From Mesorhizobium jarvisii (GTDB lineage Bacteria; Pseudomonadota; Alphaproteobacteria; Rhizobiales; Rhizobiaceae), in NCBI RefSeq assembly GCF_003601985.1, contig NZ_QZXA01000013.1, positions 80,248-144,247 of the forward strand: a DNA stretch of 64,000 nucleotides. The letters run 5' to 3'. Each line of letters starts with the position of its first letter. The first letter of the stretch is position 1. The position numbers were made by a program, and so were the translations under genes. The notes beneath the pieces were generated by a model. The model had not been told where the DNA came from and did not search any database. It worked only from the letters and a program-made list of their open reading frames with translations. This document shows, in pieces, positions 15,660 to 25,534 of this stretch.

Positions 15660-17987
15660 CTAGTTCTGATTGATCTTGCTGCCCTTCATGGTGATGTCTT
15701 TCGAGGCTTTGACGCCAATCTCACCTGAACCTACGATGGTTATGTCCTTTCCTTCGATCGTGATCGTTCCGTCCTTCTTCAAAGCAATTCCAGCGGAACC
15801 ACATTTGATCATTATGGAATCGCCTGCTTCGATCAGCAGGGCTTTGCCCACCTTGATGGCACCGTCTTCGCCGATTTCGACAGCGCTGCCTTTTGCAATC
15901 TTGAGCGCGCGCGCCCCGCCTACTTCAGTCGAATCATCATTAGCCACCTTGGTGGTGCGGCCCTTGCCGATTTCGGAGGCATGCTCGCCTGCCACAGTGA
16001 AACTCTGATCGGCGCCGACATTAACCGTTTGCGCCGCGCCGATGTTCCAGCTGTCGGCAGCCCCGATATCGTGGCTCTGCCCCGCCCCCACCGTCACACT
16101 CCGCGACGCCCCGATCGTATTCGTTTGCGCCGCGCCGACGCTCCGTGTCTCGGTGGCGCCCACGGTATCGACGCGCGCCGCGCCGACCGTCACCGTCTGC
16201 ACCAGCCCCACCGTCTGCGAATGGCTGGCGTCGATGTTTTCCGTCGAATTGGCGACGACGTGGATCGTCTCGTTCGCCATCACCGTTAGCGACCGGTTCG
16301 CGCCGACCGTTTCGGTGTCGTTCGACCCGATGTTCGTCGTCTGGTCGACGCCGACCTTGACGGTCTTGTTGTTGCCGACGTCCTCGTCGAGGTTATGGCC
16401 GACGGAGTGCTTGGCGTCATGGTCGATGCGGTCGGACTGGTCGTGCTGTACCGTCTTGTTGCGGTCGTGCTTGATCAGCAGATGGTGGTCCTTCTGCGCC
16501 TGGAAATTGACCAGTTCGGAACCGGCCTTGTCCTCGAACATCAGCTCGTTGTAGCCGCCACCGCCTTTCGAGGAATTGGACTTCCAGCCCGATTGCGTGG
16601 CGTTGGCAGGTAGCGCGTAGGGCGGCATCTCGGAGGCATTGTAGACGCGACCGGTGATGATCGGCAGGTCCGGGTCGCCCTCGATGAAATCGACGATGAC
16701 CTCCTGGCCGATGCGCGGGATCTGGATGAAGCCCCAGCCGCTGCCAGCCCAGGTCTGAGACACGCGCACGAAACAGGACGAATTCTGGTCCTTCTTGCCG
16801 AGGCGGTCCCAGTGGAATTGCACCTTCACCCGCGCATATTTGTCGGTGAATATCTCTTCGCCCGAAGGGCCGACCACCGTTGCCGTCTGCGGGCCGCGCA
16901 TGATCGGTCTGGGCGTGATGCGCGGTGGCCGATAGGGCAATTTCGTGGGCGCTACGCCCAGCACCACCTTGAAATTCTCGATGTGGGCTTCGTTCTGGGT
17001 CCGGTAGCCCGGATCGAACAGGCGGTATTCGGCGCTCACAACCAGATATTCCGTATTCTGGTCGTCGCGCGGAAAGCTTTCGAGCGTGAACTTGCAGCCG
17101 GAAAAAAGGCCGCGCACCGTACCGACGGCGGTGTTGCGATGGTGCACTGCCTGAAGTTCCTCGCGGCGGATCCCCGCGATCGTGTCGCCGCGCCCGACAT
17201 CGAGATGCGCTCCGGGCTGGCGGTAGTTTTCGCCCGAAGCCTCCTTGTGGCTGAAGGGCTGGGCGGACTTCGCCATCAGATCAGCGCCGGGCTTCTCGAA
17301 GTCATAGTCCGTATGGGCGTAGGCGCCTGGCCGCACCGCACTGCCCGGGATCCATTCGGTGATGTATTCTACGTCGCGTCGCGAGCCATAGCCCTCGAAA
17401 TTATAAAGCACCTTCTCGTAGCCTGGAGCCGGCTTCAGCTTGCTCATCGCATCGCACAGCACGAGCGTGTGCTTGTCCTCATCATGCTCGAAGAAATAGA
17501 AAATGCCTTCGTGCTCGAACAACCGCTGTACGAAATCGAGATCACTCTCGTCATACTGGACACAGTATTCGCGCGATGGATACGAGCCCTGCAGGCGCTT
17601 CTCGAATTTTGCGATGCCGTATTTCGAAAAGATCTTTTCGACGATCTCCACAGCCGTCATGTTCTGGAAAATGCGGCAATCGGTGGTATTTCCGAGGAAC
17701 CAGAGCCACGGTCTGACGGTGGCCTCGTAGTAGGCCAGCCGGTCTTCTATGCGCGTAAGCTTGAAATCCGACACCAGGCCGCTGAACCAACGCTTTGGAT
17801 CGGATTCACCTTCGACCGAAACGACGCCGCCCAGCATCTTGAGCGGATCGACGTCTCGGCTCTTGCTGACGAACCCGACGGTATAAGCAAAACTTCGGCT
17901 GATCTCGTCACGACCGACGAGATGGGTGAAGGTCAGCACATCGGCGCCAACCGGCGTGTGTACAACCGTGGCACGTTCGTTCGCCAT
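15660..17987 (-). CDS. vgrG: VgrG (TssI) spike protein
   Basis: The 775-residue protein is a type VI tip spike. A gp27-like module (about 1-340, with YCVQYDESDLDFVQRLFEHEG at 141-161) leads to a gp5 OB-fold (about 365-450, with KVQFHWDRLG and RIGQEVIVDFIEGDPDLP). A long beta-helical needle follows, with an 8-residue period from about 523 to 660. The C-terminus (about 700-775) is also repetitive (KDGTITIEGKDITI) and carries no evident enzymatic extension. Effectors would therefore be non-covalently attached through the DUF4150, DUF2169 and DUF6484 proteins nearby. It is divergent from the second FHA gene across 247 bases that must hold both promoters. Confidence 0.95.
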   Translation of the reverse strand: MANERATVVHTPVGADVLTFTHLVGRDEISRSFAYTVGFVSKSRDVDPLKMLGGVVSVEGESDPKRWFSGLVSDFKLTRIEDRLAYYEATVRPWLWFLGNTTDCRIFQNMTAVEIVEKIFSKYGIAKFEKRLQGSYPSREYCVQYDESDLDFVQRLFEHEGIFYFFEHDEDKHTLVLCDAMSKLKPAPGYEKVLYNFEGYGSRRDVEYITEWIPGSAVRPGAYAHTDYDFEKPGADLMAKSAQPFSHKEASGENYRQPGAHLDVGRGDTIAGIRREELQAVHHRNTAVGTVRGLFSGCKFTLESFPRDDQNTEYLVVSAEYRLFDPGYRTQNEAHIENFKVVLGVAPTKLPYRPPRITPRPIMRGPQTATVVGPSGEEIFTDKYARVKVQFHWDRLGKKDQNSSCFVRVSQTWAGSGWGFIQIPRIGQEVIVDFIEGDPDLPIITGRVYNASEMPPYALPANATQSGWKSNSSKGGGGYNELMFEDKAGSELVNFQAQKDHHLLIKHDRNKTVQHDQSDRIDHDAKHSVGHNLDEDVGNNKTVKVGVDQTTNIGSNDTETVGANRSLTVMANETIHVVANSTENIDASHSQTVGLVQTVTVGAARVDTVGATETRSVGAAQTNTIGASRSVTVGAGQSHDIGAADSWNIGAAQTVNVGADQSFTVAGEHASEIGKGRTTKVANDDSTEVGGARALKIAKGSAVEIGEDGAIKVGKALLIEAGDSIMIKCGSAGIALKKDGTITIEGKDITIVGSGEIGVKASKDITMKGSKINQN
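16008..16421 (-). repeat. Octapeptide (24-base) repeat of the VgrG beta-helix
   Basis: Within VgrG residues 523-660, the pattern hydrophobic-Gly recurs every 8 residues. Gly is at 530, 538, 546, 554, 562, then 594, 602, 610, 618, 626, 634, 642, 650 and 658. At 570, 578 and 586 the phase is kept but Gly is replaced. Each unit reads approximately x-x-x-x-x-T-V-G. This equals the VxGxxxxx octad of the phage T4 gp5 triple-stranded beta-helix. At the DNA level the units are related but not identical. Confidence 0.85.
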
Positions 17988-18234
17988 GGGGTGTGCCCCT
18001 CCTCGACGCAGCCGCCAGTGTGATGGATTGAAGCCCCCGCTCCGTAAACTGCATCACGCACGGGAGGTTTTCGAATTCACCGCATCGGACCTCTGCAAGC
18101 CTACCATATGTTTGTTGGAGGCCAAACAGAAGCAATGTCTAAACCGTGGCGTGCATTCATGTGAAGCGCACCTCTCCCACTGCGCTGGCAAGATGCTAGA
18201 ATGCCTAGGATTTCAGGTTTGCCAGTGGCGTCGA

Positions 18235-19314
18235 ATGTTCATTTCGCTCCAGATCAGCAATGTTGACAGACTGCCGCCAGGCATTTCGGCGAGCTATGCC
18301 GCCCGCGACCGCAGCTTCGAAATCGGGCGCGAAAATTGCGACTGGACACTTACCGACCCCGACAAGTTCATCTCAGGCCGGCATTGCGAAGTCCATTATC
18401 AGGCGGGCTCGTTCTGGCTTCATGACGTCTCGCGCAACGGCACTTTCGTCAACGGCTCCAGCCAGCGCATGAATGCGCCGCATCGGCTGACCCAAGGCGA
18501 CCGGCTGCTGATCGGCCGTTATGTCGTCGCCGTTTCGGTCGACGAAGAGCGCGCCGCCACCGGCCATCCGCAAGCCAGGACCGGTTCAACGCAACGCGAG
18601 TTGCCGCCCTCGACGGGAAGGCCGCTGGAACTTGGCAGCGCGCCATTCCACAATCCAGCGGGGCAGCGCCCGGCCGGGTCAACGCCGGTGCCGACGTCTT
18701 CGGCGCTGCAGCCCAGCCCCGCTGTCCCGGTCAAGCAGTCGGGGGAAGCGGACGGGATACTGCGCGATATCGCCAGGGCGGCCGGCTTATCGCCGGAGCT
18801 GTTGCAGTCGCGCGACCCGCATGACGTCGCTGCGGAGATCGGTGCGGTGCTGAGAACCACGGTCGAGCAGCTGTCCTTGCTGCTCAAGGCGCGGGCGGCG
18901 GCCAAGGTGCTCGCCAAAAGCGCGCACCGCACGATGATCAGTGCCGAGGACAACAACCCGCTGAAATTCGTGCCGGGCACCGACGACATACTCGAGATCA
19001 TGTTTGCCAAGCGCCGGGCCGGCTATCTCGATGCCAGGCATAGCATCGAGGATGCGTTCCGCGACCTGAAGACCCACGAAATCGCAACCTACGCCGCCAT
19101 GCAGGCCGCGCTCTCGCGGCTGCTCGACGACCTGTCGCCGGAGGCGATCGCTAAAAGAATCCCGCCTGCGTCCTTTTCGTCCAGGAAAAGCCAGGCCTGG
19201 GACGCGCTCGTCGCAACGTGGCGGACGATGGAGGACAAGCACGAAAACGGCATGCTGGATGTCTTCCTCGCCTATTTCGCCGAAGCCTACGCCAAGGCAG
19301 GCAAGCAGAAATAG
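18235..19314 (+). CDS. Second FHA-domain T6SS protein
   Basis: The 359-residue protein has the same layout as the FHA protein at 2123: an N-terminal FHA domain (about 15-95, with IGRE, SGRHCEVHY and SRNGTFVNG), a proline-rich linker and a helical T6SS FHA C-terminal domain (about 165-355, with NPLKFVPGTDDI). The typical SRNGT phosphothreonine-binding loop is better preserved here than in the first copy. ATG 18235 puts the FHA strands right at the N-terminus, although ATG 18193 in the same frame is possible. It opens the second module (FHA, TssL, TssM, phosphatase, kinase), with a 263-base gap before the next gene. Confidence 0.85.
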   Translation: MFISLQISNVDRLPPGISASYAARDRSFEIGRENCDWTLTDPDKFISGRHCEVHYQAGSFWLHDVSRNGTFVNGSSQRMNAPHRLTQGDRLLIGRYVVAVSVDEERAATGHPQARTGSTQRELPPSTGRPLELGSAPFHNPAGQRPAGSTPVPTSSALQPSPAVPVKQSGEADGILRDIARAAGLSPELLQSRDPHDVAAEIGAVLRTTVEQLSLLLKARAAAKVLAKSAHRTMISAEDNNPLKFVPGTDDILEIMFAKRRAGYLDARHSIEDAFRDLKTHEIATYAAMQAALSRLLDDLSPEAIAKRIPPASFSSRKSQAWDALVATWRTMEDKHENGMLDVFLAYFAEAYAKAGKQK

Positions 19315-19577
19315 CCGCGCTCGGCAAATGTCGTCAGCAACGCTCTTACGGGCTGTGTGAGGGACGCCGTGGAAGAAGCCGCTTCCTTGATCATCCTGCT
19401 TTCCGATTTCAATCGGCTTGCCGTGCGACTAGGATAGCGCATGGGCGCTTGCCTGGCTGGCAAAGCGGTGTGGCTTGGGGCGTGTGCAGGAATGTCATGT
19501 TTCGGCAAGATCAGTCTTTCCATCCGGCTCGCTGTTGATACCCAGCCTGGTACGCGCACCTCGACGGTGGTGCGCCG

Positions 19578-21092
19578 ATGAGCTCGAAGGACGATCCCTC
19601 CGAGCCGCCGGATAAAACCGTCATCCGCGCACCACGGCCAAGACAAAAGCCGCGCGTGGCTCCCGGTCGTTCCGGTGCGCCATCACCCGCCAGGGAATCG
19701 ACAGTGTTCGACCCCGGCCTCGGCCGACAAATGCCCCCCGGCTGGTCGTCCGGAACCGTGGTCTTTCAGGAAGCCGGCCACGGGGCTGAGCCCGCGGCGG
19801 CACCGGCGTTGCAGCAGGACGCCTTGCTCGACGCCTCAGCTGGCGTGAAGTATGCCGCGACAAATCCTATCCTATCCGCCGCAGCCCCCTTGCTCATGCT
19901 GTTCGGTCAGCTACGGCTGATACCGGTCGAACGGCAAGCCGCGGCCTTGGCGGAGCATATCGCAGACGCCATCGAGACCTTTGACCACACCATCGCCAAA
20001 GCCGGCATTGGGGAAGAAGACGCACGGATCGCGAAATTCGCGCTTTGCGAAACCGCCGACGATCTCGTCGGCAACCTGCCCTGGCCGAACAAGGAAACCT
20101 GGCTTCAGCACAGTCTGGTGGCGCGGTTCTTCCACACACGACCGACAGGCACCGGCTTCTATGAAGCGCTGAACAACCTCCTCGCCAAGCCTGAAGCGCA
20201 TTACGACCTGCTCGAATTGATGCATGCCTGCCTGTCGCTGGGGTTCGAGGGCCAGTATCGGGGATTGTCCAGCGAACGGAACACACTCGAGCGCGTCCGG
20301 CGCGACGTCTATGACACGCTGCGCTATTTCAGGCCGCGCGCCGCCGAGGACATTTCGCCCCGGTGGCAAGGCATGGCGGCGGCAATGACCAGGCCAGGAG
20401 GGCGGCTGCCTCTATGGGCGATCGCAGCCGCCGCGGCGACCCTGGTGACGGCGGCTTTTTTCGGGCTACGGATCCTGATCACCGATGAAGGCGATGCAAC
20501 CGCCGGCGCGCTGCTGGCGCTCAATCCTTCCACCCCGGTCACCATTGAACGCGCCAGCGTGGCGGCACCCGCCGAACCGGTGCAAGCCAAACCGCCGCCA
20601 CCCTCTCCCCCGGACACCACGCAGATCGACCGCATCCGCGCGGCACTCGCCCAGGAGATCGCCGCCGGCGGACTGAACGTCGGTACGAAGGGCGACTTCA
20701 TCGTCGTCGAGATCAGCAACCAGCTTCTGTTCGCATCCGGCCAGGCTGATTTGAAAGCACAGTTCCAGCCGATCGCGGCCGATATCGCCACGGCGCTCGA
20801 CGCCGAAGCCGGACCGATCAAGATCGTCGGCCACACCGACAATGTGAAGCCGAAGAAGTCGAGCACGTTCAAATCGAATTTCGATCTCTCGGTCGCCCGC
20901 GCGAAGGCCGTGCAGGCGATGATCGCCAGGCAATTGAACGATCCGTCGCGTCTGAGCGTGGACGGCAAGGGCGAAGACGAACCCATCGCCGACAACGCGA
21001 CGGCGGACGGCCGCGCCAAGAACCGCCGCGTCGACGTGATGATCCCGAAACAGGAGACCTTGCAGACCGGCTCGGCGGAGAACGGCAACTAA
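19578..21092 (+). CDS. tssL: Second TssL with OmpA-like domain
   Basis: The 504-residue protein repeats the TssL architecture. It has a proline-rich N-terminal extension (1-95) that is absent from the first copy, then a DotU domain (about 96-268, with NPILSAAAPLLMLFGQLR), one transmembrane helix (about 278-300) and an OmpA-like domain (about 350-495, GHTDN at 418-422). The extension is rich in Thr/Ser and could be a kinase target read by the adjacent FHA protein (inference). Its stop TAA overlaps the next ATG by one base (TAATG). It has no paired tssJ or tssK. Confidence 0.9.
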   Translation: MSSKDDPSEPPDKTVIRAPRPRQKPRVAPGRSGAPSPARESTVFDPGLGRQMPPGWSSGTVVFQEAGHGAEPAAAPALQQDALLDASAGVKYAATNPILSAAAPLLMLFGQLRLIPVERQAAALAEHIADAIETFDHTIAKAGIGEEDARIAKFALCETADDLVGNLPWPNKETWLQHSLVARFFHTRPTGTGFYEALNNLLAKPEAHYDLLELMHACLSLGFEGQYRGLSSERNTLERVRRDVYDTLRYFRPRAAEDISPRWQGMAAAMTRPGGRLPLWAIAAAAATLVTAAFFGLRILITDEGDATAGALLALNPSTPVTIERASVAAPAEPVQAKPPPPSPPDTTQIDRIRAALAQEIAAGGLNVGTKGDFIVVEISNQLLFASGQADLKAQFQPIAADIATALDAEAGPIKIVGHTDNVKPKKSSTFKSNFDLSVARAKAVQAMIARQLNDPSRLSVDGKGEDEPIADNATADGRAKNRRVDVMIPKQETLQTGSAENGN

Positions 21093-24000
21093 TGGGCTGG
21101 GTGCTGCGGATATTCAGCGTGCTCGCCCTGGCCGGCTTCTCGGCCGCCGTCTGGTATGCCGGACCGCTGATCCGCTTCGCCGATACCCGCCCGCTCGGAT
21201 CCGTGTGGCTCAGGGCGGTCATCATCGGGGTAACGGTGGCCGTGCTGGCGTTGTTCTACGGCATCGGCTTCTGGCAAAGGCGCAAGGCGCAAAGGGCGCT
21301 CGAAGCGGCCATCGTGCGCAGCGACGAGCGCAACGACGATGCACAGGTGCTCGAAGCGCGCATGAGCGAGGCCATCGCGACGCTGAAGCGGACGAGCGGC
21401 AAGCGCAACTTCCTCTATGATATTCCCTGGTACATCATCATCGGCCCGCCAGGCGCCGGGAAGACGACGGCTCTGGTCAATTCCGGGCTGAAATTTCCGC
21501 TTGCGGGCTCCGGCAATGCCCAGCCGGTGGCCGGCGTCGGCGGCACGCGGTCATGCGACTGGTGGTTTACCGATGAGGCGGTGCTGATCGACACGGCCGG
21601 CCGCTACACGACGCAGGAATCGGACCGCGAGCGCGACAAGGCAAGCTGGCTTGCTTTCCTCGGATTGCTCAAGAAAAACCGCGTAAGGCAACCGATCAAC
21701 GGCGTGATCCTGGCCATCAGCCTCGCCGATCTCATTGGCCTCGACGACCAGCAAATCGAGGCGCATGTGACCGAGATAAGAAGCCGCCTGCGCGAATTGC
21801 ACGAGACGCTGAAGATCCAGTTTCCCGTCTATCTGCTTTTCACCAAGGCCGATCTCGTCTCCGGCTTCATGGATTATTTCGGCCAATTCGACGAAGCAGG
21901 CAGGCGCAAGGTGTGGGGCGCGACGTTCCAGACCGCCGATCGCACAAGGAACATGGCCGGCGAGGCGCCGGCCGAATTCGACGGGCTGGCGAAGCGCTTG
22001 GCGGAAGAAGTTGTCGATCGCTTGCAGGAGGAGGCCGACCCGGTGGCGCGCATCGCCATCTTCGGCTTCCCGGCACAGTTCGGTGCGCTGGGGAACCGGA
22101 TAGCGCATTTTATCGGTAGCTTGTTCGATGCCTCTCGATCGCATGTCAATGTCAGCCTGCGGGGCCTCTATTTCTCCTCTGGTACTCAGGAAGGAACCCC
22201 GTTCGACCAGGTGCTGGGCACGATCGGCCGCAGCTTCGGCAGCACCTCGCAGGCGCATCTTTCCGGCATCGGCAAGAGCTTCTTCCTGCACGATCTGCTG
22301 ACCAATGTGATCTTCCCGGAATCGGGCTGGGTATCCTTCGACCGAGCGGCCGAACGGCGCGCCAGGCTCGCGAGATTTGGCGGCCTCGCCGCCGTTGCGC
22401 TGGCGGCCTTGGCGGCTCTCGGCGTGCTTGGCCTCAGCTTCTTCGCCAACAAGTCGCTGATCGCCTCCACCCGGCAGGCGATGGCACAGTATCGCGACAG
22501 CGCCGATTCACTGCTGAAGAGCACGACGGTGACCGACGTTGATCTCGAAAACGTCATCGGCCCGCTCGACCAGTTGCGCAACCTGCCGGCTGGCTACGAG
22601 AACGGCGACCAGGCAAAGCCGATCGAGGAGACGTTCGGGCTCAGCCAGCGCGAGAGGCTGCTGTCGGCCTCCAGGACCGCCTACCGACAAGCGCTCGAGC
22701 GGACATTCCGCTCCCGGCTGCTGGTGCAGGCCGAGCGCACCATCCAGGCCAAGATGGCCGATCCGATCGCGCTTTACGAACCGCTGAAGATCTACCTTAT
22801 GCTGGGCGGCAAGGCTCCGAAGGTCGATGACGAGTTGATTGTCTCCTGGATGAGGCAGGATTGGGAAGAGAACCGCTATCCCGGCGAGAACAACCGCGAG
22901 GGCCGCGCGCAGCTCGAAAAGCATCTGCGTGCGATGCTCGCGCTCGACGACGCCTACGATCCCGTCTTTGAGCTCAACCAGCCACTGATCGAAGCCGCCC
23001 AACGCTCGCTTGGGCGCATGAGCCTTGCCGACCGCGCTTCGGCGCTGATCAGGTCGGCCGTCTACGCCGCAAGGCTGGAGGACCTCTCCGTCGCCGCGAA
23101 AGCCGGTCCCGAGACGCAGCTGCTGTTCGAACGCATGGATGGCAGCGACCTCGCCGATCTCAACGTTCCTGGACTTTACACGCGCGCCGGCTTCAACCGC
23201 TTCTTCCTGCCGCAGCTCTCGCGCATCGCGCAAATGCTCGTCAACGACCAGTGGGTGCTCGGCGGAGGCGGCGAACAGGGCGGCATCGACCAGGACCTGC
23301 CCAAGCTCGGCCCCGAACTGATCGACCGCTACGGCAAGGAATTCTCTTCCGCATGGAGCCGCGTGCTCGACCAGCTCAAGTTCAAGGCGTTGCTCAAGGA
23401 CAAGCCGCAATATCTCGCGCTTTCCACCCTCGCCGCACCGGACTCGCCTCTCGATCAGCTGTTCACCGCGATCGCCGATGAGACCGCATTGACGAAGCAG
23501 AACACCACGGCCGAGGGCGAGAGCGCAGCGCAAGAAGACCCCGCCAGCATGGCCAAAGGTCTGGCACGCATCGGCCTGCAGATCGCTGGCGGCAAGTCGC
23601 AGAGCCGAGCCGGATTGGACCCGGCTGTCGCGCAGAATGCCGGTGCGAGCGTCGAGGCACAGTTTCGACCGTTCCAGGCCCTGGTCAGCGGCGCCAGTGG
23701 ACGGCGGCCGCTCGATGCGTTGACGCGGAATTTCCGCGACATCTTTCAAAGCCTCAAGCTTTCGGCCGATGTCCCTTCCCAGACCGAACGCGTCAACGCC
23801 AACCTGCAGCTGCAGATCTCCACGCTGCGCGCAAACGCCTCGCGCCTTCCGAAGCCGCTTGCGCGCATGGTCAACGCGGCAGCGGACGAGTTTGAAGGCA
23901 ATGTCGCGGAAGCTTCGGTGGCCAACCTCAACCAGAACCTCGACCAGACGGTCACACGAGCCTGCGAAGAGGCGGTCAACGGTCGCTATCCCTTCGTCAG

Positions 24001-24619
24001 TGACGGCACCGAAGAGATCTCGATAGCGGATTTCGCCAAGCTCTTCGCGCCGGGCGGGCTGATGGACCGCTTCTTCGCGCAGAACCTTGCGCCGCTGATC
24101 GACATGACCGGCCAGGAATGGACCTGGAGACAGGACGCCCGCTCCAGCCGCGACCTGGCGAAGTCGACCTTGAAATCATTTCAGGCGGCCGCCGAAATCC
24201 GCAGCGCCTTCTTCCCTTCCGGCGGCTCGGTGCCGTCGGTTTCGATCACCATCACGCCTTTTTCGCTGAATAGCGACGCAGACAACGCGGTTCTCGACAT
24301 TGACGGCCAGACCGTCCAGGGCAGCCAAACGGGGAACGCGCCAAGCACAGTGACCTGGCCGAACAGCACTGCCTCCGGTTCCGCCAGCCTAAGCCTGATG
24401 CCGGAAATGCCAGGCCGCGACTCCGCTCTCAAATTCGAAGGACCGTGGGCCTTGAAGCGTCTGTTGGACAAGGCGACCATCACCGCCAATGGCGCCAACA
24501 CCGAAGCTCGCTTCGTGATCGGCGGACGAGACGTCGCTTACACGATGCAGACCGGACCGGGGGCCAATCCATTCCTGCTGCCGGCCCTGTCCGGTTTCAG
24601 CTGTCCAAAGGCGTTCTGA
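21092..24619 (+). CDS. tssM: Second TssM (IcmF)
   Basis: The 1175-residue protein is a full-length TssM with two N-terminal helices (about 3-25 and 40-60), Walker A GPPGAGKT at 118-125, VLIDTAGRYTTQE, a third helix near 430-452 and the long periplasmic part ending near NPFLLPALSGFSCPKAF. It is only distantly similar to the first TssM, so this is an old paralogue rather than a recent duplication. The intact NTPase motif suggests function. It is translationally coupled to tssL copy two and is followed after 96 bases by the phosphatase gene. Confidence 0.93.
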   Translation: MGWVLRIFSVLALAGFSAAVWYAGPLIRFADTRPLGSVWLRAVIIGVTVAVLALFYGIGFWQRRKAQRALEAAIVRSDERNDDAQVLEARMSEAIATLKRTSGKRNFLYDIPWYIIIGPPGAGKTTALVNSGLKFPLAGSGNAQPVAGVGGTRSCDWWFTDEAVLIDTAGRYTTQESDRERDKASWLAFLGLLKKNRVRQPINGVILAISLADLIGLDDQQIEAHVTEIRSRLRELHETLKIQFPVYLLFTKADLVSGFMDYFGQFDEAGRRKVWGATFQTADRTRNMAGEAPAEFDGLAKRLAEEVVDRLQEEADPVARIAIFGFPAQFGALGNRIAHFIGSLFDASRSHVNVSLRGLYFSSGTQEGTPFDQVLGTIGRSFGSTSQAHLSGIGKSFFLHDLLTNVIFPESGWVSFDRAAERRARLARFGGLAAVALAALAALGVLGLSFFANKSLIASTRQAMAQYRDSADSLLKSTTVTDVDLENVIGPLDQLRNLPAGYENGDQAKPIEETFGLSQRERLLSASRTAYRQALERTFRSRLLVQAERTIQAKMADPIALYEPLKIYLMLGGKAPKVDDELIVSWMRQDWEENRYPGENNREGRAQLEKHLRAMLALDDAYDPVFELNQPLIEAAQRSLGRMSLADRASALIRSAVYAARLEDLSVAAKAGPETQLLFERMDGSDLADLNVPGLYTRAGFNRFFLPQLSRIAQMLVNDQWVLGGGGEQGGIDQDLPKLGPELIDRYGKEFSSAWSRVLDQLKFKALLKDKPQYLALSTLAAPDSPLDQLFTAIADETALTKQNTTAEGESAAQEDPASMAKGLARIGLQIAGGKSQSRAGLDPAVAQNAGASVEAQFRPFQALVSGASGRRPLDALTRNFRDIFQSLKLSADVPSQTERVNANLQLQISTLRANASRLPKPLARMVNAAADEFEGNVAEASVANLNQNLDQTVTRACEEAVNGRYPFVSDGTEEISIADFAKLFAPGGLMDRFFAQNLAPLIDMTGQEWTWRQDARSSRDLAKSTLKSFQAAAEIRSAFFPSGGSVPSVSITITPFSLNSDADNAVLDIDGQTVQGSQTGNAPSTVTWPNSTASGSASLSLMPEMPGRDSALKFEGPWALKRLLDKATITANGANTEARFVIGGRDVAYTMQTGPGANPFLLPALSGFSCPKAF

Positions 24620-24715
24620 CATGGCTGTGTTCCAGCGCGCCGCCGGCCGCAGCCCTCATTTCGGTACTCTAACGTATGCGCTTGTGGCAAAGTGGCCTGG
24701 GCACGCCGCCCATGA

Positions 24716-25534
24716 TTGGTCACAGAGGACGCTCGCGAAGCGCTTGGTGGCAAATTGAGTTCTGTCGCCCTTCCCATCGAAAGCTTCGGCGTAAGCCATA
24801 AGGGCTGCGTGCGCGACCACAATGAGGACAACTACCTGATAGAGCCGCAGACCGGCCTGTGGGTGGTGGCCGATGGCATGGGCGGGCACGAGGCCGGCGA
24901 GGTCGCATCGGCCAGCATCGTCGATCATCTGGCGACGATCGGCATTGCAAGCTCGGCGCCGGACCTTCGCGCGCGCTTCGAAGACCGGCTGAGCCGCGCC
25001 AATTCCGAAATCCGCGACATCTCGCGATCCCGCGGCATCACCATCGGGTCCACCTTCGCGGCCTTGCTTGCAATGGACGGACGCTTCGCTGGCCTGTGGG
25101 CCGGCGACAGCCGCATCTATCTGGTCCGCAACGGTGTGATCTTTCAGGTCTCGAAGGATCACACCGAGGTCCAGGAACTGCTGGACCGCGGCATGATAAG
25201 CCCGGAGGAAGCGCTTACCTGGCCGCGCCGCCATGTCATCACCCATGCCGTCGGCGTCAGCGATGAGCTCGAGATCGATTTCCAGCAGGGCGAGCTGATG
25301 CCGGGGGATGTTTTCGTCCTGAGCACCGACGGACTGACGGCGCATGTCAGCGACGCCGAGATCGAAGCCGCAGTGATATCCGCAACGCCGCAAGCGGCGT
25401 GCCGAAGCCTGCTGGAGACGGTGCTGGCGCGCGGCGGAACCGACAATGTGACCATCGTACTCGTGAAGATCGGCGGCGGTCGCAACGGCGCGCTCCATTC
25501 GGATCGGTCCGGAGCGGAGAGCCTGGTGAGATGA
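24716..25534 (+). CDS. pppA: PP2C-type Ser/Thr phosphatase (PppA-like)
   Basis: This cytoplasmic metal-dependent phosphatase of about 260-272 residues would reverse kinase phosphorylation of FHA proteins in the T6SS threonine phosphorylation pathway. Motifs in order are HNEDN, VVADGMGGHEAGEVAS, GSTFAALL, WAGDSRIYLVR, SKDHTEVQEL, FVLSTDGLT and GGTDNVTI, so all metal-binding Asp residues are present. The start is uncertain. The frame opens with TTG at 24716, and TTG 24755 is an alternative closer to the first conserved strand; neither has a strong ribosome-binding site. The stop overlaps the kinase start (ATGA). Confidence 0.88.
   Translation: MVTEDAREALGGKLSSVALPIESFGVSHKGCVRDHNEDNYLIEPQTGLWVVADGMGGHEAGEVASASIVDHLATIGIASSAPDLRARFEDRLSRANSEIRDISRSRGITIGSTFAALLAMDGRFAGLWAGDSRIYLVRNGVIFQVSKDHTEVQELLDRGMISPEEALTWPRRHVITHAVGVSDELEIDFQQGELMPGDVFVLSTDGLTAHVSDAEIEAAVISATPQAACRSLLETVLARGGTDNVTIVLVKIGGGRNGALHSDRSGAESLVR

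Noticed and set aside
16812..18023. 403-codon plus-strand frame antisense to vgrG, in some readings joined to the second FHA gene
   Set aside because: VgrG on the minus strand is unambiguous. The FHA frame is a separate gene starting near 18235.
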